A DNA stretch of 50,000 nucleotides, from assembly GCA_963575745.1 (NCBI GenBank), contig CAUYUJ010017660.1, positions 215,001 through 265,000 on the forward strand. Direction: 5' to 3'. Position numbers and translations under genes: made by a program. This document shows positions 11,701 through 20,859 of the stretch, piece by piece (position 1 is the stretch's first letter; each line of letters begins with the position of its first letter). This DNA comes from Prorocentrum cordatum. Taxonomy: Eukaryota; Sar; Dinophyceae; Prorocentrales; Prorocentraceae. The notes beneath the pieces were generated by a model. The model saw only the letters and a list, made by a program, of their open reading frames with translations, had not been told where the DNA came from and made no database searches.

Positions 11701-13608
11701 GGAAGCAGGAGCGCCGCCCTCTGAAGCCCGACCAGGCCCTGTTCGTCACGGCGTTCGCGATCGCCTGCAACGTGGTCTGGGACGAGGAGCAGAAGATCGA
11801 GGACGGCAGCATGGCCAAGCACGCGAAGCGGAAGACGTTCCAGTTCCTGCTCCTGGGCCAGGGCGGCAGCGGGAAGACCGCCATGGTGCAGGAGATCGTG
11901 CTGCCGGCCATGGACGCGCTGTTCCCTGTGGAAACGGGCAAGGCGAAGTCCACGCTGATAGTCTGCGCGAAGTGGTCTCAGGCCGCGAACATCTCCACGG
12001 ACGCTCACAAGGCCGTCAGTTGCCACCGGGCGGGCGTCATAGGAGTGCAGTCCTTCAGGAACAAGGACATACCCGCGGGGGGCAAGCTGAAAGCGCTGCA
12101 GGACACGTGGGAGGCGGTCAGGTGCTTGATCCTGGAGGAGGTGAGCATGATCTCGCCCAACCTGTACAACATGCTGGCGTTCCGGTCCTACCTGGGACGC
12201 AAGGCCGAGTGGGGCGCGGAGGAGCGGGAGTACGACCAGGTCTGCGGCGCCTTCGGCCGGATGCCCATCGTGATCCACCTGGGGGACTTCCTGCAGCTGA
12301 AGCCGACGGGAGGCAAGGTGTCGCTCATCTCCAGCTTCGAGGAACTGGCGGCGGCGGGCATCAACCTCGCACCAGAGTACCAGGCAGTGATGAAGCTCTT
12401 CTGCAACACGCCGCTGTGCTTCGAGCTCCAGGCGTCCAACCGCTTCAAGGACCCGAAACTCAGGGACCTCATGGCGTTCCTGCGCAATCCGGGGAAGCAG
12501 GTCCCGCCGGCCATCCGGGCCACGTGGAACGCCATGCAGCTGAAACCCGATGATCGTAGACTCCGGGAGGACAGGTTCCAGAACGGCCACATGATCGGGT
12601 CCTATTGGGACACCGTGGCGCGCTGGATGAACATGCGTGCCCAGCGGGACGCGGACGTCCTGAAGAAGCCTCTCTTCCTCGCGCAGGCCGCCGACAGGTC
12701 TGCCCCGGCGATGAGCAGGAAGGACGCCGCCAAGATGATGAACTGTGCCAACCCGAAGAACACCGGTGGCATGCACGGACTGCTCCCGGTGCACGTGGGC
12801 ATGCGAATCCGGCTCCTGGAGGCGCTGGACCTCAAGAACGGCCTCGTCAAGGATGCCGAGGGGCAGATCGTGCACATCGTCGTGGACCCTCGAGATCGGG
12901 GCGACGTCGTCAAGGCCGAGAGAGACGGGGAGAAGAGGATCTATCTAAAGCACTTGCCGCTGGGGTTCTGGGTGCGCATGGAGAAGTACGCGAGCGCACC
13001 CTTCGTGGATGACCTCGAGCGCCACGGCGAGAGCCTCACGGGGGACCTCACGGGCCCGCTGGTGTTCATCGAGCCCCGCGCGTCGGAGCCGTTCACCTTC
13101 CGCACCTCCAAGGTCACCCGGACGGGCTTCCCGTTCTCGCACGGCAGGCTCATCACCACGGTGGCGTGCCAGGGGCGCACCATGCGAGAAGGCGACGGGG
13201 CGGGAGAACGGCGCTCCGGGGACGGCCAGACCTCCGAGGCGCGAGCAGTCCGCAGCCATCCTTCGGTCTTGTGGACTCTCGCCCTGGGCCGTCGGCTGCC
13301 CGGCGCACTGCCCCCTCGGCCGACGTCGCCCAGGCGTGATCCTGGACTGCGGCCGCCACGAGGTCGGGAACGGCAAGAAGGAGGGCGACGACTGGTGGCT
13401 GGAGCTCTACGCGCTGCTCTCGCGCGCCACGCGCCACGAGGACCTCCTGCTCATGCGGGCGCCGCGCATCGACTTCTTCCTGGCCGGGCCGCCGGAGGGC
13501 TTGCGTAAGCAGCTGGAGCAGTTTGCGGCGCGCACGAAGCGGTGCAGGAGGGAGGCGACGGCCCTCGCCAAGGAGCTCGGCTTCACAGAGTTTATCCGCG
13601 AGGCCTGA
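2740..13608 (+). CDS. giant USP - C2H2 - Rep - Pif1 helicase protein of a Helitron-like element
   Basis: The model joins exons 2740?-2885, 3206-3525, 3703-5694, 5822-about 10987, about 10990-13191 and 13334-13608 (stop TGA), giving more than 3,300 residues. Frame changes at 5695 and 13192 are repaired exactly by GC-AG introns; the first intron (GT-AG, 2886-3205) is also in phase. The junction at 3526-3702 is less certain. The frame change near 10980-11000 has no intron to explain it, so it is an indel or a sequencing error. No start Met is visible: the frame of the first exon is open back to 2578 without ATG, so a further 5' exon is likely. Domain order is ubiquitin protease, Q/R repeats, zinc finger, Cys-rich segment, Rep with Y-x3-Y, and SF1 helicase. 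Family knowledge says Rep nicks and joins DNA and the helicase unwinds it during rolling-circle transposition. Confidence 0.78.
2886..3205 (+). other. predicted GT-AG intron (320 bp)
   Basis: The donor GCCGG|GTGAGAGG follows an open frame ending LLRMLARLGAG. The acceptor is GACCAGCAG|GCTGCAG, or the AG three bases earlier. Either choice keeps phase and runs into the exon holding the USP Cys box. Confidence 0.5.
3206..4480 (+). other. ubiquitin-specific protease (C19/USP) domain
   Basis: The Cys box reads GLSNLCNTCYLNAPLQCL, with the catalytic Cys codon at 3444-3446. A QDA-type helix follows at about 3870 (YADASEALSFIL). The His box GHFVAHFEEDGGWYTADD has His at 4333-4335 and Asp at 4378-4383. 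Order and spacing fit a compact USP fold, which removes ubiquitin from proteins. The usual Gly of the NLGNTC signature is Cys here. All three catalytic residues are present, so activity is plausible. The domain is split by the intron near 3526-3702 and lies in the same exon as the downstream zinc finger, so it is not a separate neighbouring gene. Confidence 0.75.
3526..3702 (+). other. probable intron inside the USP domain
   Basis: The frame changes between the Cys box (frame 3) and the next USP segment (frame 1). The acceptor CCCTCAAG|GAGCTG is convincing. The matching donor in phase is GGCGGA|GCGCGA, a GC donor with GGAGC at both borders. The canonical-looking GTGAGC at 3534 would be out of phase with it. 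The exact junction is unresolved. Confidence 0.4.
4731..4862 (+). repeat. in-frame Q/R-rich heptad-type coding repeat
   Basis: Near-perfect 21-bp units (GGGAGGCAGCAGAGCCGCGCC type) encode AGRQQSR repeats, then longer variants such as NQEGRQQSR and NREGRQQNR. They form a basic flexible linker between the protease and the zinc-finger region and keep frame throughout. Confidence 0.9.
5545..5613 (+). other. C2H2 zinc finger in the Helitron protein
   Basis: The segment CRMCEAEFPNREAFKAHQGR and the following VH give C-x2-C-x12-H-x4-H spacing, a classical single C2H2 finger that probably binds DNA. It sits at the end of the protease exon, just before the Rep part. Confidence 0.8.
5695..5821 (+). 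other. GC-AG intron (127 bp)
   Basis: Splicing GCGCCAG|GCGAGC to GCTGCAG|GTGGTT in phase 0 joins ...TEERQ to VVARFHISQCC... and moves the frame from 1 to 2 exactly as needed. Borders are CAG|G on both sides. Confidence 0.7.
5822..10987 (+). other. Helitron Rep (HUH/Y2-type) region
   Basis: A Cys-rich N-terminal part carries CxxC pairs (about 6070 and 6350) like those of Helitron proteins. The Rep core has GRGSLRPHILIW (His codon 8465-8467), where HPH is expected for the metal-binding HUH; the first position is Arg (8459-8461). The nuclease tyrosines are clear in YYVNSYTTK, with Tyr codons at 9713 and 9725 and the downstream Lys at 9734. Family knowledge: two tyrosines act in strand transfer. 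The exon is over 5 kb and open throughout, arguing for recent constraint or recent arrival. Confidence 0.75.
10990..13608 (+). other. Pif1-like SF1 DNA helicase domain of the element
   Basis: Walker A is LLLGQGGSGKT (11856-11879). Walker B is LILEEVSM (about 12127), with Glu for the usual Asp. Motif III is HLGDFLQLKPTGG (about 12277), and a QASNRF motif follows (about 12430). Late motifs are VACQGRTM (about 13162) and YALLSRATRHEDL (about 13409), the latter after an intron. This is a full helicase in the order seen in Helitron proteins. The reading frame preceding SWLDSLLTVQEYL differs from the Rep frame by one base step. Confidence 0.85.
13192..13333 (+). other. GC-AG intron (142 bp)
   Basis: Splicing CGAGAAG|GCGACG to CGCCCAG|GCGTGATC joins ...TMREG to VILDCGRHE and restores the last helicase motif. 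The four bases after each AG are the same (GCG plus A or T), giving a direct AGGCG repeat at the two borders. Confidence 0.75.
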
Positions 13609-13667
13609 CCTGAGGAGCGGCCCGCCCCAGCCGCGCCTTCTCTTGGCTGTCCGACTGCTTGGCCTCG

Positions 13668-13910
13668 CGCCGCGGACGACTCGCGCGCGTCGCTTTGACC
13701 CTCTCGGGGCGATCAGCGCGCGTCGCGCAAACTCCGCATTGCGCTCTGCCCAGCGCCTCGCCCGCCCCTCGTCGCTCTGCCTGGCGGCCAGAGCCATGCG
13801 CGCTACGAGTCAGCCAGCAATCACTCTCTGATCCGCTCAGCGGACGAACCGCGCGCGTCACTGCGACCCCTTCGGGGCGACCTGCGCGCGTCGCGGGGGC
13901 TCCGCCTTGC
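13668..13910. repeat. right-flank copies of the short GC-rich repeat
   Basis: Copies at about 13668-13740 and 13834-13910 share GCGGACGA, CGCGCGCGTC, CTTCGGGGCGACC and GCGCGCGTCGCG with the left-flank copies near 2308-2372. All are in the same orientation, so they are direct and not inverted terminal repeats. Confidence 0.8.
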
Positions 13911-14284
13911 GCTGCGCCCGCAGCCTTGGTCTTTGGAGTGCGCGGGCAAAGGAGATGGAAAAAATGAGGGGAGGAAGCGAGCGCGATCCTCGTGTGTGGC
14001 GTGCCGACATGGGCGTCGCGGCGCGCGGGCGCTGCCGTCGGGGTTCCCAGGGAAGCCCCCTGCAGAGGCGACGCTCAGAGTCACGAGTACCGAGAGTCAC
14101 GCAGACCCAAACTGTTCACAGTCGTATACATACATTTACACTGGGCGCATCCATGCACGCATTCATGCGAATAGAATCAATCGCGCGCAGATTCATTCAT
14201 AATCAGACTCGCTCGCGATCCGACTCGCACGCGCTCAAGCTTTCATATTCGGACCTATCGTCTTCGTTCGTGTTGTGTACACTG
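13911..14284. other. spacer without recognisable gene
   Basis: The stretch turns AT-richer from about 14100. It contains a few short repeats (GAGTCACG twice near 14080-14103; CATGCACGCATTCATGCG) but no domain, RNA or intron pattern. Confidence 0.5.
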
Positions 14285-15590
14285 CCCTTCATTTCGGCGC
14301 CCAGGGAGCGCCACCGAAGAAGATATTCACAATCGCGGTATTCTCAACTGCATATGGTTGGGTCCTTCGCCAGGCTAATTTTTTGCATGGTGGATCTTTG
14401 CTTTTGCTCTGCCAATGCAGTTTCGGCACGCCGTCTGAACCATTCGTGGCCCCATAGGGCCCCGCCGAAGGCCTCCGTAGCACAGGCCTCTTTCCGCTGC
14501 CCGATGCCAATTCAGCACGCACCCCACGCGGTTCGCGGCCCCATAAGACGGTGAGACCGAAGATTCTCGCAGCAAAGGATGCGTGCCGCCGCCCAAACCA
14601 TGTCAGCACACCCTTCGTTCGGTTCGTGGCCCCATAGGATGCTACGCCAAAGTATTTTGCAGCTCGGGCCGCTTGTCGCCGCCCAGATAACTTAAGCACC
14701 CCCCTCAAACAGTTCGTGGCACCATTAGAAGTCCCACCGAGGGCCCTTGTAACGCAGGCCGCCTGCCGCCGCCTAGTCCACTGAAGGTCTTGCTTCGCGC
14801 CGCTCGTGGCCCCGAAGGGAACCCCGCCGAAGGTTTTTTGGGCATAGGCTGCATGCCGCCGCCCAGACCGCTTCAGTTTTGTATTCGCACGATTCGTGGC
14901 ACCATGGGAAGTTCGGCCGAACATTTTTGTTAGTGCGCAGGCTGCGTGCTTCCGACCGTGCATGGTCAAATCCAGCATCGCGCGTATCGCGGCTTCATTG
15001 AGGTCAACGCGGAAGGTTGCTGTTGCACGCGCCGCGCGCCGTCGCCGAGAGCATATCAGCACGTTCTCACGCGGCTCGTGGCTCCACAGGGTGCAACGCA
15101 GATGGCTTCTGTCGCACAGGCCGCTTGCCACCGCCCAATCCACTCCAGCACCCCCTCACACTGTTCGTTGCCACACAGGGAGCTCGACCGAAATTTGTCG
15201 TTCCAGCACAGGCCGCACGCCGCTGCCCAGTGCATTTCATGTTTTAGCTCTTGCAATCGTGGTCCCATACGGAACCCCGCTGAAGGCCCTTGTAGCGCAG
15301 GCAATTTTTCGTTGCCTGGGCCATGTCAGCACGCCCTGACACGGTTAATGGCCCCATAGGAAACGCCACCAAAGGTTTTGAAGCACAGGCCGCTTGCCGC
15401 CGCCGAGACCATTTCAGTCCTTTCTTCATTCGGTTCGTGGCATCACAGGGAGCTCCACCGCCGGCCATTGTAGCACAAGCCGCGCGCCGCCGCCCGGACC
15501 ATGTCAGTACAGTCTTCACACGGTTCGCTCGTGGCCTCCAAGGGGGGTGCACCGAAGGTTTTTGCGGCACACTTCGCTTGCGGGCTCGAT
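14285..15590. repeat. degenerate about 90-bp satellite, about 13-14 copies
   Basis: Recurring blocks contain a GTTCGTGGCCCCATAGG-like core, then CCACCGAAGGCC, GTAGCGCAGGCCGC and TTGCCGCCGCCCAGACCA, at spacings of roughly 80-110 bp. The core is the one in the homogeneous 90-bp array at 1-430. Both strands show long peptides with repeating GRRQAAC or GATNR patterns, produced by the repeat itself. No start, intron or conserved domain supports a gene. Confidence 0.85.
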
Positions 15591-16117
15591 GTGCTGGTTA
15601 GTGTTGCATGCGCGCTGCGTTCTGAAAGGGTCTGCCTCTTCGCAAAAATAAGTATGTGAGTCTGTGTGGGGCTCGTCGTGGCGCTTTTCTATGAATGCGT
15701 GGAACTGCGCCCTGAAAGAAGACGAGTCTTGCGTTTGGACGGCCGGTACGTCAGTCATGCCAACCTTGCAGCGCGAACCCTTTTGAACCTAGCGTGAGAC
15801 GTGCCTTCACCGTCAGCCCCGACCTTGGGCGACACACGCGCGGCGCTGCAGACATTCCGCAAAACCGACTTCACCACAAGTGTGCGGGAGGCGCGCTAAC
15901 GCAAATAATTGGGTACGCAGTTGCCAGACGTGCAACAAAACGCAACATTTGTTGCATCGCTGCGCGACGAAAGCGTAAATCTGTGCGCCGGCCGAAAGCA
16001 TTACAGGACAGCAACACCGTGACACATGATGCAGCCAAGTCTGACCACCGCCGGGGGACGCGGTGGGTTCGGTCCCGATCGCTTGGTAGTTACTCAAACA
16101 AGCAGGGATCCATCAAG
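15591..16117. other. leader region before the copia-type coding part
   Basis: About 520 bp of ordinary composition. An open frame from 15794 runs into the zinc-knuckle region but has no recognisable domain before 16118. I looked for an LTR matching the 3' side (23.4-23.8 kb) and found none. Confidence 0.5.
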
Positions 16118-16375
16118 ATGGACAGCAAAGAGGCTGAGGATAAGCTGAAGCAGATCAAGGCGCGCACGAAGTGCAACGCGTGCCACAAGAAGGGTCACTG
16201 GAAGGGTGACCCCGAGTGCCCGAGTGCGAAAAGACGAGGTCACCAGCGAGTGGATCCAGTGCGCTACAACGTGGAGGACGAGGGGGCGGACGCGGGGGGC
16301 GAGGCTTTCACGGGCGACCTGGGGGTTTTCTACGACGAGCTGGATTCGCAATGGCGACCGCGGTCAAGCTGCTGA
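16118..16375 (+). pseudogene. gag-like fragment with CCHC zinc knuckle
   Basis: The frame from ATG 16118 (itself open from 15794) starts MDSKEAEDKLKQIKARTK and carries CNACHKKGHWKGDPEC at 16172-16219, a C-x2-C-x4-H-x6-C knuckle that binds RNA in Gag-type proteins. The frame stops at 16373-16375. The following protein-like stretch (VKLLMADSSMDMTASQIVSD onwards) lies in another frame, so the gag/pol join is broken near 16350. Confidence 0.7.
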
Positions 16376-17010
16376 TGGCGGACAGCTCGATGGACATGAC
16401 TGCCAGTCAGATTGTCAGCGACCAGCTGGCAAGCGTAGACGTGGCGATGGAGGATATCACGAGTCTGACGAAGGTGAGAATCGACACCGAGGAGCAGATC
16501 GTGAACACCTACGCGGTATCAGCAGCAGGAGACCAGCCGAACTTCCAAGAGAGGATCGACCGGGCACACGAACCACACCCAGTACCTGGAGAGCATCAAG
16601 CACAAGAATCTGACGAACCCCTGAGCACTCCAGTGAGCTCAACGAGCAGACCGACACCAGGGACGTGGTCGAGGACGGAGCCCAGCAGACCAAGCACAGA
16701 CTACCCTGAAGAAGACAACACAGAGGCCGACCTACAGAAGATACGAGATCGTGCGGAGCAGATCGCAGCGTTGTGGGTAAGCTGCGAGAACATGGAAGCG
16801 GCCTACAGGGATTATTTGGATTTCTGTTTGGACTGGGCCCTGCATCGCTTCCAGCAGCTCACGCGCATCACCGTGGAGATGGCACCGAGCGGTCTCAGGA
16901 ATATGGCTTGCGATCTATGCCAAGCAGCCTGGGGCAGGACCTCGGAGCTTCGTGATATCGTGAGGAGTACCTGCGAGCGCCTACCGATGGGAGTACGACC
17001 GACATGGTTG
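16376..17010 (+). pseudogene. linker part of the retroelement polyprotein, family unknown
   Basis: One open frame continues to 17241. It reads as a soluble, acidic protein with a Thr/Pro/Ser-rich middle and a helical end (MEAAYRDYLDFCLDWALHRF). It does not resemble a named domain. The protease follows in a different frame from about 17020. Confidence 0.45.
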
Positions 17011-19367
17011 TGGACGCAACGCCGAGCTGGAACCAATTACGTTCCAGAGGGCGACCGCGCGCACCAACGCCAGGGCGGCAGCAACCTTGCGAGGAGCTGG
17101 AAGAAATCGAACCCTACGCAGTACGAAAAGGACATATTCCAGATGGACATGCTGTACTGGATACTGCGTGCCTACGTGGATGTGGAGGTTCAATATCACT
17201 GGGCGGCAACGCAGAGGATGGCAGAGTCACCACGTGGATGAGAGGATCATCTATGCGCTTCCGAGGCGTGAATGATAGCGCCCCGGTCATGGCAGAAGGG
17301 GAACAAGATGTGACGGCTGGACTTGCTGGAGCTGGCGTGAACCTACGCTTCCAGAGGTTGCCGAAGTCAAAGACGCCAATACTGCTGAGCATCCACCAGC
17401 TGGAGGAGCTCGACGCAGTGATATACATCAAGGATCGGAAGGCGGACTTCAAGGCGATCAACAAGTACGGAGTGCCTCTCAACAAGACGGAGAAGGGGCA
17501 CCTGACGATCTCGCTCAAGGAGTGGCCGAAGAAGGAGACGACAAAGATCGAGCCATCAGTCATGTCCGACGTGATCGACATCTGGTTTGCGGAGGTCCAG
17601 GAAATCGATAAGGGCATCCCACGGCGGAAGCAGAGGAAGCATATCGAGACGTGGGAGAAGGAGATTCAGGACAAGCTGGACCAGTGCCAGCAGATCGTGG
17701 ACACGCTGAAGGCTGACCCGGAGGAGAAGCGGCCCATCATCTGCGAGCTCTACGCAGGTGGCATGGCAGCCACATCAGAAGCTCAGCAGCGGCGGCATCC
17801 AGTGACGAGGCCGAGGGACATCCTGATCGGGGACGACCTGCTGGACGCGAAGTCGCAGAAGACCGTCCTGAAGCAGCTGAACGAGGATGACCCCTACATG
17901 ACCATTGTGGGTTTCCCCTGCGACCCATTCACGAACATATCCCACATGTTCCCGAAGGGCACGAAGATGCGCAAGTTGGCGATCGGCATGAAGCACCTGC
18001 AGCTTGTCAAGAAGATCTGGCTCAACTGCAAGCGCCGAGGAGCTCATAGGCTACTGGAAAACCCGTTGACGTCAAGAGCATGGCAGCTTATGCCATGGCT
18101 GGGCTCAGAGTTCGTGAGCGCGATGATGCACCGGTGCGCACAGGGCAGCAACCTGGTGGACTGCATGGGCGATCCGGTCAAGAAGCCAACGAGGTTTCTG
18201 ACGACGGCCATCCTGCTCGGCAAGAAGCTCAACAGCATCAGGTGTGACGAGCAGCACGTACACACGTTCGTGATCAACAGGCCGAAGGGAACGGCATCGA
18301 GCCTTGGGAACTGGACCAAGGAGCTGGCCAAGACGATCTTGGACGGCATCGAGGATCAGCGGGACCTCGAGAAGCAGCATGGTGGCTACGCCCAGTACGC
18401 CAACAACTCCGACGACATCGACTGTGACGAGTTCGAGGCCAACCCTGCGGAGACGGAGGCGCCGATGCACGCTAGCGCGGCGGCGATCTTCAGCAAGCAT
18501 GGCGAGAACATCGAGATGGCGGAATGGACGGCGGTGCCACCACTCATGCGAGCAGCTACCAAGAAGATACACGAGAGCCATTCACATGGACCCTACAAGG
18601 AGTCACTGGCACGGTATCTACAGCATGGTGGAGCTAGCCGACGAGCGGTACAAGCAGCACGTCTCTTCAGATGCACGACATGTGAAGAGCAGGCTCGGAC
18701 GGCAGCGAGACCTACGGCAGCTCAGCCTAAGGTTGAGGTCTTTAACGAAGCCATCAGCATGGGCTTCATGATCATGCCCGACCTGGGCAAGAACATGCAC
18801 GTGGTGCTTGTTATCGTGGACGTGGCCTCGGACTTCACCGTGGCGATCTACACGTGTCCCGGATCGAGACCTGCGGCAGAGTTAGCAAAGAAGGCTTTCG
18901 AACTCGGATGGCTTACCTGGGCCGGGCCACCGCGCATCGTGGAGCAGGACAGGGGCTCTACTTTTATGGGCGAGTTCGAGGCGCTGTGCAACGATTTGGG
19001 CATTGTGATCAACAACGCGGCTCCAGAGGCTCACTGGCAAATGGGCAAAGTCGAGAGGAAGATGCGCTACCTGAAGGAGATGGCGACGAGTGTCTTCAAC
19101 GCTGGGGAAGTTCGTGGTCAAGATTCGGTTGCAGCAGCAGTACGTGGTATGGCCAACGCGTGCAATCAACTTGTCAGCACGGCAGGCTTCTCACCACAGC
19201 AATGGGTACTTGGAGCTGGACACCGACTGCCTGCAAGTTTGGCGAATCTCGACAATGACCCAGCAGTGGTTCACGAGTGGCCGAGGATACGTCATTCTGG
19301 AACCGACTACACCTTCAACAGATCTGTTCGGAATCCTGTTTCAAGGCAGCAAACTCATCAGCGTTGA
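17004..19367 (+). pseudogene. copia pol part 1: protease, methyltransferase-like domain, integrase
   Basis: The aspartic protease site is AVLDTACLRGCGG (Asp codon 17160). A SAM-dependent C5-methyltransferase-like segment follows: ICELYAGGMAATSEA (about 17737), VGFPCDPFTN (about 17907) and LLENPLTSRAW (about 18050) match motifs I, IV (Pro-Cys) and VI (Glu-Asn). Integrase has an HHCC-type zinc site (HESHSHG to CTTC, about 18570-18690). Its catalytic core has Asp (18948) and Glu (19053), but Gly (18762-18764) where the first Asp should be, so integrase is probably dead. The long open frame suggests recent decay. Confidence 0.75.
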
Positions 19368-19429
19368 GACGGACAGTTCTGGCGAGGACGAGGCCCCAGC
19401 CAGGGCCATCTCAGCAAGGTGATTTATTC

Positions 19430-20653
19430 ATGTTTTGTTGATCTGATAACCTAAAGCGCAACCTGCATGCGGGATGGCATGGACCTGCCCGGTGCCAGGG
19501 CAAGGATGAGCACGGTTACTGGCTGATCCATAACAGGATCCCGATCCTAAGTTCACCCAGTCTCCATCGAAGGGCGACTGAGCATGAGGTGACCACCATG
19601 CAGTTTACCGACCTGTTTTCAGATGGCGGACCTGCACGTGGACGAGCTGGTCAGCGTGGTTTTCTGGACCTTCGAGGTCAACAGTATATCTCAGCACGAG
19701 ATGATCAACAGCCAGACCAGCAGCCACACCAACGGCCAGATCACCAGCCAGATCAACATCAAGATCACCGAGATCCAGGACATCAGCAGCATCCTGGACA
19801 GGGCGATGGTCCACCTCAGCCAGCAGGTGGACAAGGTGATGCACCCTCGAGTGCACCGACGACGGCACCAGCAGCACCTGCTCAGGGCAACGTGGAGCTG
19901 ACGAAGCCAGCGGACAGCAGGGGGCGACGATCGGAAGTGGTACACGATAACGACGTGCTGCCACTGCGTCAGAGGCTGGGCGACGAGTACGAGACAGTAC
20001 CAGCTGATCAAGATCAAGCGGAAGAAGACCTTCGAGCACGACTTGTTCGAGCGCACCAAGCTTGGGGCGCCATCTTGGGAGCGGTGGCGGCCGGCAGCCA
20101 GGGCAAGACTGACCTGAGGCAGCTGGATAACGCCAGGAATGCCCCTCTGCTACCTGGCCCGACACCTGGGTGCAAGATCGAGAGGCGGCGGCTTTTCAAC
20201 TTGGACACGCGCGACCTGGTTCAAGATATCCCGAGAGTGGACTGGACAGCCAGCCCTCAGATCATCGACGATGTGGTATCGCAAGACCCCATCACGATCA
20301 TCGAGGAGATCACTCTGGGAAAGGAAGAGGAAGCTGGGGATGGACCAGGAGGTGGCCAACAGCCTGCAGCAGCCCCGCAGGAGCCTACCAATACTGACGA
20401 GACCATGGAGGAACCTAAGGAGGTGAAGCGCGGAGGCAAGAAGCACACCAAGAAGGACCTGAAGCTCAAGCAGACCAAGCGGGACGACGCTCAGGACGAT
20501 CGAGCTCAGCTTCGAGTACCTGCCAGGATCCAGAGGCACCTGGAGGAACGCCAGAAGGCGGAGGACACGGCAGCAGTACCAGCAGAGGTGCCGCAGGATC
20601 AGCCGGCTACATCATCGTCAAGTACGCGACAGCCTGCGCAGGGCAAGCGCTAG
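19430..20653 (+). pseudogene. Gln/Asp/Pro-rich linker between integrase and RT
   Basis: An open frame (from 19589, stop at 20651-20653) encodes a low-complexity region (repeated DQQPDQ, HQDHRDPGHQ) followed by a charged region rich in Lys and Glu. In copia elements of algae a variable linker at this place is common. The stretch 19430-19588 has no coding signal. Function unknown. Confidence 0.5.
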
Positions 20654-20859
20654 GAACACCCAGTCACGATCAAGGAATTCTTGCTGGACGATGTGCCGAT
20701 CAGCATCAAACGAGCCCGGGCACAAGCTGGGCCAGTCAAGCAGCTGGCAGATACACCGCTGCTCGTCGAGGCGTTCGTGGCCGAGCGGATGTGCAGCCAA
20801 CCGACGAGAGCCAACCAGCATCAGGAGATCACTTTCAGACGCTGGGCGATGACAAGCTC

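Larger units (their letters stand above)
2210..13910 (+). mobile_element. Helitron-like rolling-circle transposon, about 11.7 kb
   Basis: The span is set by the related short repeats on both sides (2210-2400 and 13668-13910) and holds one large gene with Rep and Pif1-like helicase domains, the hallmark of autonomous Helitrons. I could not identify a TC start, a CTRR end or a subterminal 3' hairpin, so the exact ends are unknown. An acquired protease at the N-terminus is in the spirit of Helentrons, which often carry OTU-type cysteine proteases; here the protease looks like the USP (C19) type instead. Confidence 0.75.

Noticed and set aside
14289-15143. 284-codon minus-strand frame with repeated GATNR and GRRQAAC peptides
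   Set aside because: The peptide repeats follow the degenerate 90-bp satellite; no start context, intron or domain.
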